Both the position numbers and the translations under genes were made by a program. Below the pieces are notes generated by a model. That model had not been told where the DNA came from and did no database searches. It was given only the letters and a program-made list of their open reading frames with translations. From assembly GCA_903852755.1 (NCBI GenBank), contig CAINRS010000140.1:1-64000 (forward strand): a stretch of 64,000 nucleotides of DNA. The letters run 5' to 3'. Source of the stretch: an uncultured Actinomycetes bacterium. Its GTDB lineage: Bacteria > Actinomycetota > Acidimicrobiia > Acidimicrobiales > Microtrichaceae. This document shows, piece by piece, positions 24,456-32,155 of this stretch. Positions within the stretch are counted from its first letter, which is position 1. Each line of letters begins with the position of its first letter.

Positions 24456-26176
24456 TGGTCGTGCAGCCCCGTTGGGACCGACGCGACGTCCTCGCCCTGG
24501 CCGTGGTGCTCGGAGCCCTGCTCCTCCCCGTGCTCGGGTTGATGCGGTACCAGGGTCCGCCCATGGAGGAGGGCTTCATGCTCGTGTTCCCCGAGCAGAT
24601 CCTCCAGGGCCGACTGCCGCATCGTGACTTCCTCCACCTCTACGGGCCGGGTTCGATCTACGTGCTCGCTGCGGTCTACCGGATCCTCGGTGCGGACATC
24701 ACCGTCGAGCGGATGGTCGGCCTCCTCCAGCACGCGGTGGTCGCGGTGTCGATGTACGCGCTGCTGCGTCCGTGGGGCCGACGGGTCGCGACCCCCGCCG
24801 CGGTGGTCGCCGTCCTGATCCTGCTCCTGCCGATGGGTCTGGTCGCGATGGCGTGGAACGGGGCCCTGGCGTTCGCCACGGCAGGGCTGGCGGTCGGGGC
24901 TGCTGCGGTCCGGCGGAGCCTCCCCGCCGACCGGAGCGCTGCGACGTCGGCCGCGGGTGTCGACGTCGACCCGTCCGTCGCGGAGACCCCCGGTACGGAT
25001 CGGACCGCCGGCCGACTGCTGGCCCTCTCCGGGGTCTGCGCCGGGGCGGCACTGCTGTACCGACCCGACCTGGTCCTGGCGGTCGGTGTGGGGGTGGCCC
25101 TGCTCGCAGCGCCGCTGTCGTGGGCCCGTCGCCGCCCGCTGCTCCTCGGCGCCGGCATCACGCTCGCGCTCTACGTGCCGCACGTCCTGCTCAGCGGCAT
25201 CGGTGCGTCGTTCCAGGGGATGTTCCTCGAGCCGGTCCTCGAGCTCCGGCCCGGCCGGGCACTCCCGGTGCCGCCGTCGTGGGGCGAGATCGACGGCTTC
25301 CTCCAGAAGGCCGGAGCCCTCCGTACCACCGGGTGGCCGTTCCCCATGCCGGCGCTCTCGCAACAGATCGTCCTGTGGTTCTGGTTGGTCCCCGCCTCGA
25401 TCCTGCTCGTCGTCGCCGTCGCGTGGATGCTGTGGCGACGGGAGCCCACCTCGGATCGGGCGCGCAGTTTCGTCCCGGCTGCCGGCTTCTCGGCCCTGCT
25501 CATCACCCAGGCGCTCCAGCGGCCCGACACCACCCACCTGGCGTGGGTCACGTGCATCTCGTTCCCCCTGGCGATGGCGGCCGTCGCGTACCTGGTCGAG
25601 CGCCGGTCGGCGGCTCGACCGTGGCTGCCTCCCGTCATCGCATCGGCGGTGGCGGCGCTGGTCCTGCTGGTGGTGGTCCCGTTCTACCCGGTGCGGACCT
25701 ACCTGGACGCCGTGGGGCAGACCTTCGGTCGGAACCAGTTCGGCGCCCCGATCACCAACGGCGACCGCACCTTCTACTTCGGGAGTCCCGAGGGCGCAGC
25801 GGACGCCCAGGCCGTGGTGGACGGACTCGCGGCGAGGGCCCGCCCGGGGGACCGGCTGATCGCCGGGCCCGGTGATCTCTCCCGGACCAACTACAGCGAC
25901 GCGTACTTCTACCACCTGTTCCCGGACCTCGTCCCGGGCACCCGGTACATCGAGATGGATCCGGGTCTGGCCGACGCGGAGGGCTCCGGGTTGGCCGAGG
26001 AGGTTGCGGCCGCCGACTGGCTGATCCTCACCGATGCCGCGAACACCTGGACCGAGCCCAACACCTCGGCCGGCGCACGCAGCGACGCGCCGAACCAGGT
26101 CGTGCGGGAGCAGTTCTGTGAGGTCGTGGTCACGCCGACGGTCCGCCTGCTCGGACGCTGCGGTCCCGGAGCCTGA
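24455..26176 (+). CDS. Polytopic GT-C-like glycosyltransferase
   Basis: A 573-residue protein whose ATG overlaps the preceding TGA (TGATG). The first loop reads PPMEEGFMLVFPEQILQGRL followed by PHRDFLHLYGPGSIYVLA, which has the Glu/Asp-rich loop and YGPG turn common in GT-C enzymes of actinobacteria. Eleven or so membrane segments follow, with a hydrophilic C-terminal domain from about 440 (FGAPITNGDRTFYFGSPEG onward). Donor and acceptor cannot be read. By position it belongs to the same transcript as its neighbours. Confidence 0.75.
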   Translation: MVVQPRWDRRDVLALAVVLGALLLPVLGLMRYQGPPMEEGFMLVFPEQILQGRLPHRDFLHLYGPGSIYVLAAVYRILGADITVERMVGLLQHAVVAVSMYALLRPWGRRVATPAAVVAVLILLLPMGLVAMAWNGALAFATAGLAVGAAAVRRSLPADRSAATSAAGVDVDPSVAETPGTDRTAGRLLALSGVCAGAALLYRPDLVLAVGVGVALLAAPLSWARRRPLLLGAGITLALYVPHVLLSGIGASFQGMFLEPVLELRPGRALPVPPSWGEIDGFLQKAGALRTTGWPFPMPALSQQIVLWFWLVPASILLVVAVAWMLWRREPTSDRARSFVPAAGFSALLITQALQRPDTTHLAWVTCISFPLAMAAVAYLVERRSAARPWLPPVIASAVAALVLLVVVPFYPVRTYLDAVGQTFGRNQFGAPITNGDRTFYFGSPEGAADAQAVVDGLAARARPGDRLIAGPGDLSRTNYSDAYFYHLFPDLVPGTRYIEMDPGLADAEGSGLAEEVAAADWLILTDAANTWTEPNTSAGARSDAPNQVVREQFCEVVVTPTVRLLGRCGPGA

Positions 26177-26249
26177 CAGCGCCGCCGCCCCCTCCGCCGC
26201 CCCCTCCGGTGCCCGGATCGGTGCCCCCGTCGGGGTACCGACCCCCCGC

Positions 26250-26261
26250 TACACTCCTCCG
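26250..26261 (+). promoter_or_regulatory. Leaderless promoter -10 for Ppm1-like gene
   Basis: TACACT at 26250-26255 and a 6-bp spacer (CCTCCG) to GTG 26262. Confidence 0.65.
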
Positions 26262-27092
26262 GTGCGGTCGATCGTCGTCGTGCCCACGTACTGTGAGGCA
26301 GAGAACATCGCCGGTCTGCTGCGTGCCATCCGGGCCGCTGCACCGGCCACCGACGTCCTGGTGGTCGACGACGACAGCCCCGATGGCACCGGCCGGATCG
26401 CCGAGGAGGTCGGTGCCGAGGTCGGCGGAGTCCGCGTCCTGCACCGGGTCCGCAAGGAGGGCCTGGGGGCTGCCTACCGGCACGGCTTCCGCGTCGCACT
26501 CGACGACGGCTACGACGTCGTGGCGCAGATGGACGCCGACCTGTCCCACGAACCTGCGGTCCTGCCCCAGCTCCTCGACGCGCTCGTCGGCGGTGCCGAG
26601 GTGGCGGTCGGGTCCCGGTACGTGCCCGGTGGATCGATCCCGAACTGGACACGGTTCCGTCGAGGGCTCTCCCGCTGGGGGAACGGTTACGCCCGGTGGA
26701 TGCTCCGGCTCACCGTGCGCGACGCCACGAGCGCGTTCCGGGCGTACCGTTCCGAGGTGCTGGAGCGGATCGACATCGACGGGACCCGGGCGAACGGCTA
26801 CCTGTTCCAGATCGAGACCGCCTACCGGTTGTCCGCGGCCGGGGTCCGTGTCCAGGAGGTACCGATCACCTTCGTCGACCGGGTCGCCGGCCAGTCCAAG
26901 ATGGCGGTCGTCCGCACCATGGTCGAGACGGAACTCCGGGTGACCTGGTGGGGGCTCTCGCTCCGGGCGCCACGCCTGAGTTCGGCCTTCCGTCGGACCC
27001 CGGGTGGGCGGTACCTCGCCGACCGTGTCGCGCCCATGCCCCTGCCGCAGGGGCCCGGAGCAGGCGGCCGGGGCCGGGATCCGGAGCACTGA
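26262..27092 (+). CDS. Polyprenol monophosphomannose synthase (Ppm1/DPM1-like)
   Basis: A 276-residue GT2 enzyme. VVVPTYCEAENI, VVDDDSPDGTG, MDADLSHEP (metal-binding DAD) and VGSRYVPGGSIPNW are the ordered signatures of polyprenol-phosphate-mannose synthases, which join GDP-mannose to polyprenyl phosphate. The product feeds outer-face mannosyl- and other GT-C transferases, fitting its position among them. There is no Lnt (apolipoprotein acyltransferase) domain, which some mycobacterial Ppm1 proteins carry. GTG 26262 is set by a TACACT box 6 bp upstream, so it has its own leaderless promoter within the cluster. Confidence 0.9.
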   Translation: MRSIVVVPTYCEAENIAGLLRAIRAAAPATDVLVVDDDSPDGTGRIAEEVGAEVGGVRVLHRVRKEGLGAAYRHGFRVALDDGYDVVAQMDADLSHEPAVLPQLLDALVGGAEVAVGSRYVPGGSIPNWTRFRRGLSRWGNGYARWMLRLTVRDATSAFRAYRSEVLERIDIDGTRANGYLFQIETAYRLSAAGVRVQEVPITFVDRVAGQSKMAVVRTMVETELRVTWWGLSLRAPRLSSAFRRTPGGRYLADRVAPMPLPQGPGAGGRGRDPEH

Positions 27093-27093
27093 G

Positions 27094-29898
27094 GTGTCCA
27101 CGCCGGTCAGGGTCGACACCGATCCGGCCACCCGCCGGGTCGTTCGCCGCCGGCAGGGCTCACCGGAACTGGGCTACGAGCCTCCGCTCGACGGCCTCAG
27201 GGCCGTCGCTGTGCTCGTCGTGTGCCTCTACCACGCTCGGTTCGAGTGGATTCCCGGGGGCTTCCTCGGAGTCTCGACGTTCTTCACCCTCTCGGGTTTC
27301 CTGATCACGTCGCTCCTGCTCGCCGAGTGGCGCCGATCCGGGGGAGTCGACCTGCGGAGGTTCGCGACCCGGCGCTTCCGGCGGCTCCTGCCTGCGGCAT
27401 GGACGACACTCGGGCTGGTGCTCGTGATGGCGGTACTGGGGGTCTGGGACGCCGAACAGCTCCGGTCGCTCCGCGGCGACGTCCCGGCGGCGCTGCTCGA
27501 GGTCAGCAACTGGTGGTTCATCGTCCAGGACCGCTCCTACGGTGCTCTGTTCCGGGCACCGTCGCCGACCGAGCACTTCTGGTCGCTGGCGATCGAGCAG
27601 CAGTTCTACCTCCTCTACCCGTTGCTCATCGTGGGCGTGGTGGCGCTGGCTCGGCGGCGCAGGGGTTCCGGTCCGCTCAGCACCCTGGCCGTGGTCCTCG
27701 TGTTGCTGACGGTGGCATCGGCACTCCTCAACTGGCACTTCGCCGCCGAGTCGGTGCCCCGGGCGTACTTCGGGACCGACACACGCCTGGCCGAGCTCAC
27801 GATCGGAGGCCTGCTGGCGACGGTCGGTCTCCGGCGGCTCCGGCCCGGAACCCACCGAGCGGCGTCACGGTTGGCGGTCCTCGCGCTCCCGGCGCTGGTC
27901 GTGACCGGGGTGCTGTGGCACACCGCAACGGTCACGAGCGGCTGGTTGTACCCGTTCGGACTGCTGCTCACGAGCGCCTGCACTGTCGGACTCATCGTCG
28001 CTGCGCTGCAGCCGGGACCCTGGAGGTCGGCGCTCAGTTGGGCGCCGGTGGTCGCGCTCGGACGCATCAGCTACGGGGTCTACCTGTTGCACTGGCCGGT
28101 CTTCCTCTGGCTCACGCCGGTGCGGACCGGGTTGGCGCCCTGGCCGCTGTTCGGGCTGCGGATGGCCGTGACCATCACCGCCGCCGTGCTCCTCCACCAC
28201 CTGGTCGAGCGGCCGGTCCGGGACGGGACCGGCTCGATCCCGCGGTACGCCGCTCGGGCGGCGCTCCCTGCGGCGGCCGTGCTCGTCGTCGCTGCCCTCA
28301 TGGTCTCGGCGGGCGCACCAGCGCCCTCCGCCGTCGCCTCGGGTACCTCGACCACCCTGCCGGTGGCGCCCGCCCCGCTGCGCACGACGGTGATCGGGGA
28401 CGCGTCGGCGGCGGCGTGGGGTCCGGCGGCGGCCGGCACCGACCAGGAGCCGCTGGAGGTGCGCTCCGCGGCCGATCCCGGATGCGGGCTGGTCTCCGTG
28501 GGGTTCGTCGCGATGCCCGACGGGTCTGCGGAGCGGAACTCCGATCGGTGCGGGGCGGCCCAGGAGTCGTGGCTGGCCGAGGTCACGAACGACCGACCGG
28601 AACTCGTCGTGGTGAGTGGGGGTCTCCGTGACGTCGCCGATCGTCGGACCGAGCCCGACCAGCCGTGGCGCTCGCTGGGGGACCCGGCGCTCGACGAACT
28701 CCTGGCGCTCGAGCTGCGTGACTTCTTCGGTGAGCTCGCCGCGACCGGCGTGCCGGTCGTCGTGGCGACCCTGCCGCCAATGGACAACCGCACGCTCCCC
28801 CCACCCCCGCCGCCGGCGCGTGGCCTCCCGGCGGGGGAGCTGGAGCGGGCGCTCTACGTGCTGTCGAGCACCGAAGCGGTCCAGGACGGCCCGGGACCCG
28901 GGTTCCCCGAGAACGATCCGGCCCGGATCGACCGCTGGAACCAGCTCCTCATCGAGGCGGCAGCTGCGACCGGGCTCCCGGTGCTCGACGTCGCAGGGGC
29001 GGTCGCGGCCTGGCCGGGCGGACCGTTCGACCCCGAGCGGCGTGCCCCCGACGGGGTGGGGTACACCGAGCTCGGGTTGCGCGACCTGTCGGCGACCCTC
29101 GCTCCGGCGATGCGCTCGGCCCGGCCTCCGGTTCCCGCTCCGGACCAGCTCGGGGCCGTGTCGGCGACGCTGCCGCTGCCCGCCGCTCCAGCGGTCACAC
29201 CGAGGCGCTCCGTCGCACCGGGGTCGCCCGTCCCCGTGCTGGTCGTCGGTGACTCGGTCGCGCTCGACCTCGGCGTGGGACTGCGTGACGCCGATGTCGC
29301 CGGCACCGACCTGGCGGTTTCGATCGGGGCCCAGTTGGGCTGTCCCGTTGCGCGTGGGGGCGAGTACCGGTTCATGCGGGACATCGTCCGCTTCGCCGAC
29401 CGGTGCGACTGGGCCGTGTTGTTCCCCGAGCTGCTCGACTCCTACGACCCGGCGGTCGTGGTGCTCGGCACGGGCATCTGGGACGTGGTCGACCGTCGGC
29501 TCCCCGGTGACGACAGGATCCGGTCCATCGGCGAGCCGGTGTCGGACCGGTACTTCCTCACCGAGCTCCTCTCGGCCATCGATCTGCTCGGATCACGCGG
29601 GGCGAGGGTGGTGCTGGTGACCTACCCGCTCATCGAGTCCGGCCGCGGCCAGGGATTCACCGGCCTGCCCGAGTCCGACCCGGCGCGCATGGCCCGACTG
29701 AACGAGCTCATCGTGGAGGCAGCGGCACTCCGGCCCGGTGTCGCTTCGGTCGTCGACTTCGGCGGGTGGATGGCGACCCAGGCGGGAGGTGGGCTGGATC
29801 CGTCGATCCGCAGCGACGGGGTCCACCTGACCGAGGAGTTCACCGGCGTCGCCGGCCGCTGGCTCGCCCCGCAGGTGGACGGGGTGGCGCGGGGCTGA
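27094..29898 (+). CDS. Acyltransferase 3 with two SGNH domains, the first degenerate
   Basis: A 934-residue protein. Residues 25-420 are the membrane acyltransferase (LDGLRAVAVLVVCLYHARFE, GVSTFFTLSGFLIT, EHFWSLAIEQQFYLLYP). Two SGNH-type domains follow. In the first (about 425-675) the nucleophile block reads GDA with Ala437 where Ser is expected, and the C-terminal block is DGVG (Asp653 to Gly656), lacking the catalytic His. In the second (about 710-930) both are intact: GDS with Ser721, and DGVH with Asp908 and His911. The first is therefore probably a non-catalytic binding or scaffold copy. GTG 27094 follows a GGAG 7 bp upstream and begins 2 bp after the Ppm1-like gene. Confidence 0.88.
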   Translation: MSTPVRVDTDPATRRVVRRRQGSPELGYEPPLDGLRAVAVLVVCLYHARFEWIPGGFLGVSTFFTLSGFLITSLLLAEWRRSGGVDLRRFATRRFRRLLPAAWTTLGLVLVMAVLGVWDAEQLRSLRGDVPAALLEVSNWWFIVQDRSYGALFRAPSPTEHFWSLAIEQQFYLLYPLLIVGVVALARRRRGSGPLSTLAVVLVLLTVASALLNWHFAAESVPRAYFGTDTRLAELTIGGLLATVGLRRLRPGTHRAASRLAVLALPALVVTGVLWHTATVTSGWLYPFGLLLTSACTVGLIVAALQPGPWRSALSWAPVVALGRISYGVYLLHWPVFLWLTPVRTGLAPWPLFGLRMAVTITAAVLLHHLVERPVRDGTGSIPRYAARAALPAAAVLVVAALMVSAGAPAPSAVASGTSTTLPVAPAPLRTTVIGDASAAAWGPAAAGTDQEPLEVRSAADPGCGLVSVGFVAMPDGSAERNSDRCGAAQESWLAEVTNDRPELVVVSGGLRDVADRRTEPDQPWRSLGDPALDELLALELRDFFGELAATGVPVVVATLPPMDNRTLPPPPPPARGLPAGELERALYVLSSTEAVQDGPGPGFPENDPARIDRWNQLLIEAAAATGLPVLDVAGAVAAWPGGPFDPERRAPDGVGYTELGLRDLSATLAPAMRSARPPVPAPDQLGAVSATLPLPAAPAVTPRRSVAPGSPVPVLVVGDSVALDLGVGLRDADVAGTDLAVSIGAQLGCPVARGGEYRFMRDIVRFADRCDWAVLFPELLDSYDPAVVVLGTGIWDVVDRRLPGDDRIRSIGEPVSDRYFLTELLSAIDLLGSRGARVVLVTYPLIESGRGQGFTGLPESDPARMARLNELIVEAAALRPGVASVVDFGGWMATQAGGGLDPSIRSDGVHLTEEFTGVAGRWLAPQVDGVARG

Positions 29899-29900
29899 CC

Positions 29901-29920
29901 GTGCGCTCCGGTGAGCGCGC
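29901..29920. terminator. Hairpin between convergent genes
   Basis: GCGCTC (29903-29908), loop CGGT, GAGCGC (29913-29918), extended by a T-G and a G-C pair. It lies between stop codons at 29898 and 29929. No T-tract. Confidence 0.55.
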
Positions 29921-29928
29921 CCGTACGT

Positions 29929-31491
29929 TCAGGACGACGGCACGACGGGAGCGCCGCGACCCGTGCCCTCACCGTCCCCGCCGGAGCCGACCCAGTCCGC
30001 TGCGACCGAGGGACGGTTGGCGTCCACCTCGTGGTAGTCGGCCTCGACGTTGACCGACCACACGTCGTGGGTTGATCCCGTCACGATGTTCTCGACGCTC
30101 AGCATGGCGGTGAGCATCGAGTGGTCCTGGTTGTTGTACTTGTGCATGCCGTTCCGTCCCACCGGATGGACGTTCGGCACGTGTTCGGCGAGCCAGTCCC
30201 GGAGCACGGCGACCTTGGCCTGGTACCCCTCGTCGTAGACCGGGTAGGCCCGGGGCATCCGGACCACGTAGCCGGACTCCACCGCCCCGGCGGGCGCCAG
30301 GCCGAGCAGTTCGAGCTCCTGCGTGGCCAGGTCGACCAGGTCGGCATCGTCCTTGCTCCACATGCCGTCGCCCTCGAACACGAAGTACTCGAGACCGAGG
30401 CAGGTCCGTCCGTCCTTGACCAGGTACGGCGACCACGAGCCGAAGTTCTGGATCCGGCCGACGGCGACGTCGGGGGAGTGGATGTAGATCCAGTTGTCGG
30501 GGAACCCGTCCGCCTCCGGGACCACCAGCGCGACGGTCAGGAAGTCCCGGAACCCGAGACCCGAGGCGGCCTCGAGGACCTCGGGTGGCGCCGGCGGCTC
30601 CATCGACTGGACCAGGTAGGGGAGCGGCATCGTGGACACCACGTGGTCGGCGGGGTACCGCGTCTCGTCGCCGTCGCCGTCGACGGCGACCACGGCGGTC
30701 GCTCCGGACGCACCCCGTTCGACCCGGCGGACACGCTGGTCGAACACGACCTCGCATCCGGCGGCCTCGACGAGCTCGGCGCACCGCTCCCACATCATGC
30801 CCGGCCCGTACTTCGGGTACTGGAACTCCTCGATCAGGCTGGTCACCTGCTTGGCCCGGTCGGCGCGGCGGCCGACGAGCCGCGACCGGATGGGTTCCCA
30901 GACCGCGTGCCACAGGGACATGCCCTTGATGCGCTGCGCGCCGAAGTCGGCGGAGAGGTTGGCCGGATCCACGCCCCACACCTTGATGTTGTAGGTGCGG
31001 AAGAAGTGCTCGTAGAGCCGGCGCCCGTAGTCGGCGACGACGTACCCCTCGAGGGTGCTCTGATCCTGCGGTGGCCGCACCTTGGCCCAGAGGTAGGACA
31101 GGACACACCGCACCGCCTCCACGAACCCCAGGTTCCGCAGGGCGTTGAGCGGCTTGATCGGGTAGTCGTAGTACTTGCCCTGGTAGTAGATGCGGCTCAT
31201 CCGGGGCCGGAGCAGGAACTCGTCGTCGTCGAGGATCTCGTGCCAGAGGGCCTCGACCGGCTGCACCTTGGTGAAGAACCGGTGTCCGCCGATGTCGAAG
31301 CGCCAGCCGTCACGCTCGGCGGTCTGGGAGATGCCGCCGACGACGTCGGTCGCCTCGAGGATGGTGCTGGTGACCCCCGCCTTGGTGAGCTGGTAGGCGG
31401 CGGTGAGGCCCGCAGGGCCTGCGCCGACCACCACGACGCGGGGAGGCGCCGTCTGGTCGGCTCGGTGGGAGCGGTTGGTGTCGTCGGCCAT
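29929..31491 (-). CDS. FAD-dependent oxidoreductase (UDP-galactopyranose-mutase/amine-oxidase-like)
   Basis: A 520-residue flavoprotein. The N-terminal Rossmann motif is VVVVGAGPAGLTAAYQLTKAG, followed by the acidic ILEATDVVGGISQT and FDIGGHRFFTK, a combination seen in NAD(P)/FAD-dependent proteins related to UDP-galactopyranose mutase and protoporphyrinogen oxidase that recur in polysaccharide clusters. GMHKYNNQDHSMLTAM near the C-terminus is the FAD-contacting end. A sugar-nucleotide or lipid substrate is plausible but not shown. A TAGTTT -10 box on the minus strand (31520-31515) gives a leader of about 17 nt that contains a perfect 6-bp dyad. Confidence 0.8.
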   Translation of the reverse strand: MADDTNRSHRADQTAPPRVVVVGAGPAGLTAAYQLTKAGVTSTILEATDVVGGISQTAERDGWRFDIGGHRFFTKVQPVEALWHEILDDDEFLLRPRMSRIYYQGKYYDYPIKPLNALRNLGFVEAVRCVLSYLWAKVRPPQDQSTLEGYVVADYGRRLYEHFFRTYNIKVWGVDPANLSADFGAQRIKGMSLWHAVWEPIRSRLVGRRADRAKQVTSLIEEFQYPKYGPGMMWERCAELVEAAGCEVVFDQRVRRVERGASGATAVVAVDGDGDETRYPADHVVSTMPLPYLVQSMEPPAPPEVLEAASGLGFRDFLTVALVVPEADGFPDNWIYIHSPDVAVGRIQNFGSWSPYLVKDGRTCLGLEYFVFEGDGMWSKDDADLVDLATQELELLGLAPAGAVESGYVVRMPRAYPVYDEGYQAKVAVLRDWLAEHVPNVHPVGRNGMHKYNNQDHSMLTAMLSVENIVTGSTHDVWSVNVEADYHEVDANRPSVAADWVGSGGDGEGTGRGAPVVPSS

Positions 31492-31495
31492 GGTC

Positions 31496-31511
31496 GGTGC
31501 CCTGAGGCACC
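31496..31511 (-). promoter_or_regulatory. Inverted repeat in the leader of the FAD oxidoreductase
   Basis: GGTGCC (31496-31501), CTGA, GGCACC (31506-31511): a perfect 6-bp dyad between the predicted transcription start near 31508 and the start codon at 31491. It could be an operator or an RNA hairpin covering the initiation region. Confidence 0.45.
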
Positions 31512-31554
31512 CAGAAACTACTCCGTCCCCCTCCCGGGGACGGGCACCCGCTCC

Positions 31555-31800
31555 TCAGGCCTCGCGCCGGCGGATCACCAGGATCTCGTCGGTCCGGAAG
31601 CTCGCCACCCGGACGGCCCAGCAGTCGATCCCCCGGCGCCCCCGTGTCCGGAAGAACGTGGTCATGCGCTGTTCCTGTTGGTAGGCGTCGGCCCCCTCGA
31701 CCCGCTCACGGGTCCCGTCACGCAACCGGACCTCGTACTCCGGGGTGATGGGACTCCGTTCGGTGCCGGCAGTTCCGATCGGCTCCTCGATGATCCGCAC
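31555..31800 (-). CDS. Small conserved-looking protein of unknown function
   Basis: An 81-residue protein, not recognised. It is hydrophilic, with a strand-rich C-terminal half (GIDCWAVRVASFRTDEILVIRR) and a basic end. GTG 31800 was chosen because GGAGG lies 7 bp upstream and TAGCGT (minus strand, 31838-31833) is placed to give a 26-nt leader. It lies between the FAD oxidoreductase and a dyad-rich intergenic region and is probably its own transcript. Confidence 0.6.
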   Translation of the reverse strand: MRIIEEPIGTAGTERSPITPEYEVRLRDGTRERVEGADAYQQEQRMTTFFRTRGRRGIDCWAVRVASFRTDEILVIRRREA

Positions 31801-31850
31801 GTCGTGACCTCCGCTCCTCGTCGCTGCCCTCGACGCTACGCCGACCCGGT

Positions 31851-31929
31851 TGTGGACCGGTAGGGGGGTCTGGGTGTGGACACCCGCCCTGCGGGCTGTG
31901 GAGTTCCGGTGGACCGACGGTGTCCACAC
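31851..31929. promoter_or_regulatory. Dyad-rich region with DnaA-box-like motifs
   Basis: In the 160 bp between divergent genes, GTGTGGACAC (31874-31883) and GTGTCCACAC (31920-31929) are perfect inverted repeats 36 bp apart. Each includes an 8-of-9 match to the actinobacterial DnaA box TTGTCCACA; a weaker one is at 31851-31859. The region may be an operator or a DnaA-binding site. Confidence 0.4.
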
Positions 31930-31960
31930 ACCGGTCCTCCCGACGTGGGAGCATGTGGTC

Positions 31961-32155
31961 GTGGAGCAACTCGAGTCGTTCACGTACGAGTGTCCGCGGT
32001 GCAGCAGGTCGACGACCTCCGTCCACTACGGACCGTGCGACGAGTGCGCGGCGGAACTGCGCGTGACGGTCGCCGGCGCCGCCCGCGCCGTCGACGGGCC
32101 GGCCTACGAACCGAAGCTGAACGTCACCCCGAACGCCGTCGCGCTCAAGGAGTGA
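31961..32155 (+). CDS. Small zinc-ribbon protein
   Basis: A 64-residue protein with CPRC (Cys11, Cys14) and CDEC (Cys26, Cys29), a rubredoxin-type zinc knuckle pair spaced by 11 residues, followed by a short acidic tail ending in NVTPNAVALKE. Such tiny zinc ribbons are common in actinobacteria and have no assigned role. GTG 31961 was preferred because GAGCAT lies 6 bp upstream, close to the leaderless pattern seen at other genes here; GTG 31955 is also possible. It overlaps the convergent acyl-CoA synthetase gene by 11 bp. Confidence 0.7.
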   Translation: MEQLESFTYECPRCSRSTTSVHYGPCDECAAELRVTVAGAARAVDGPAYEPKLNVTPNAVALKE

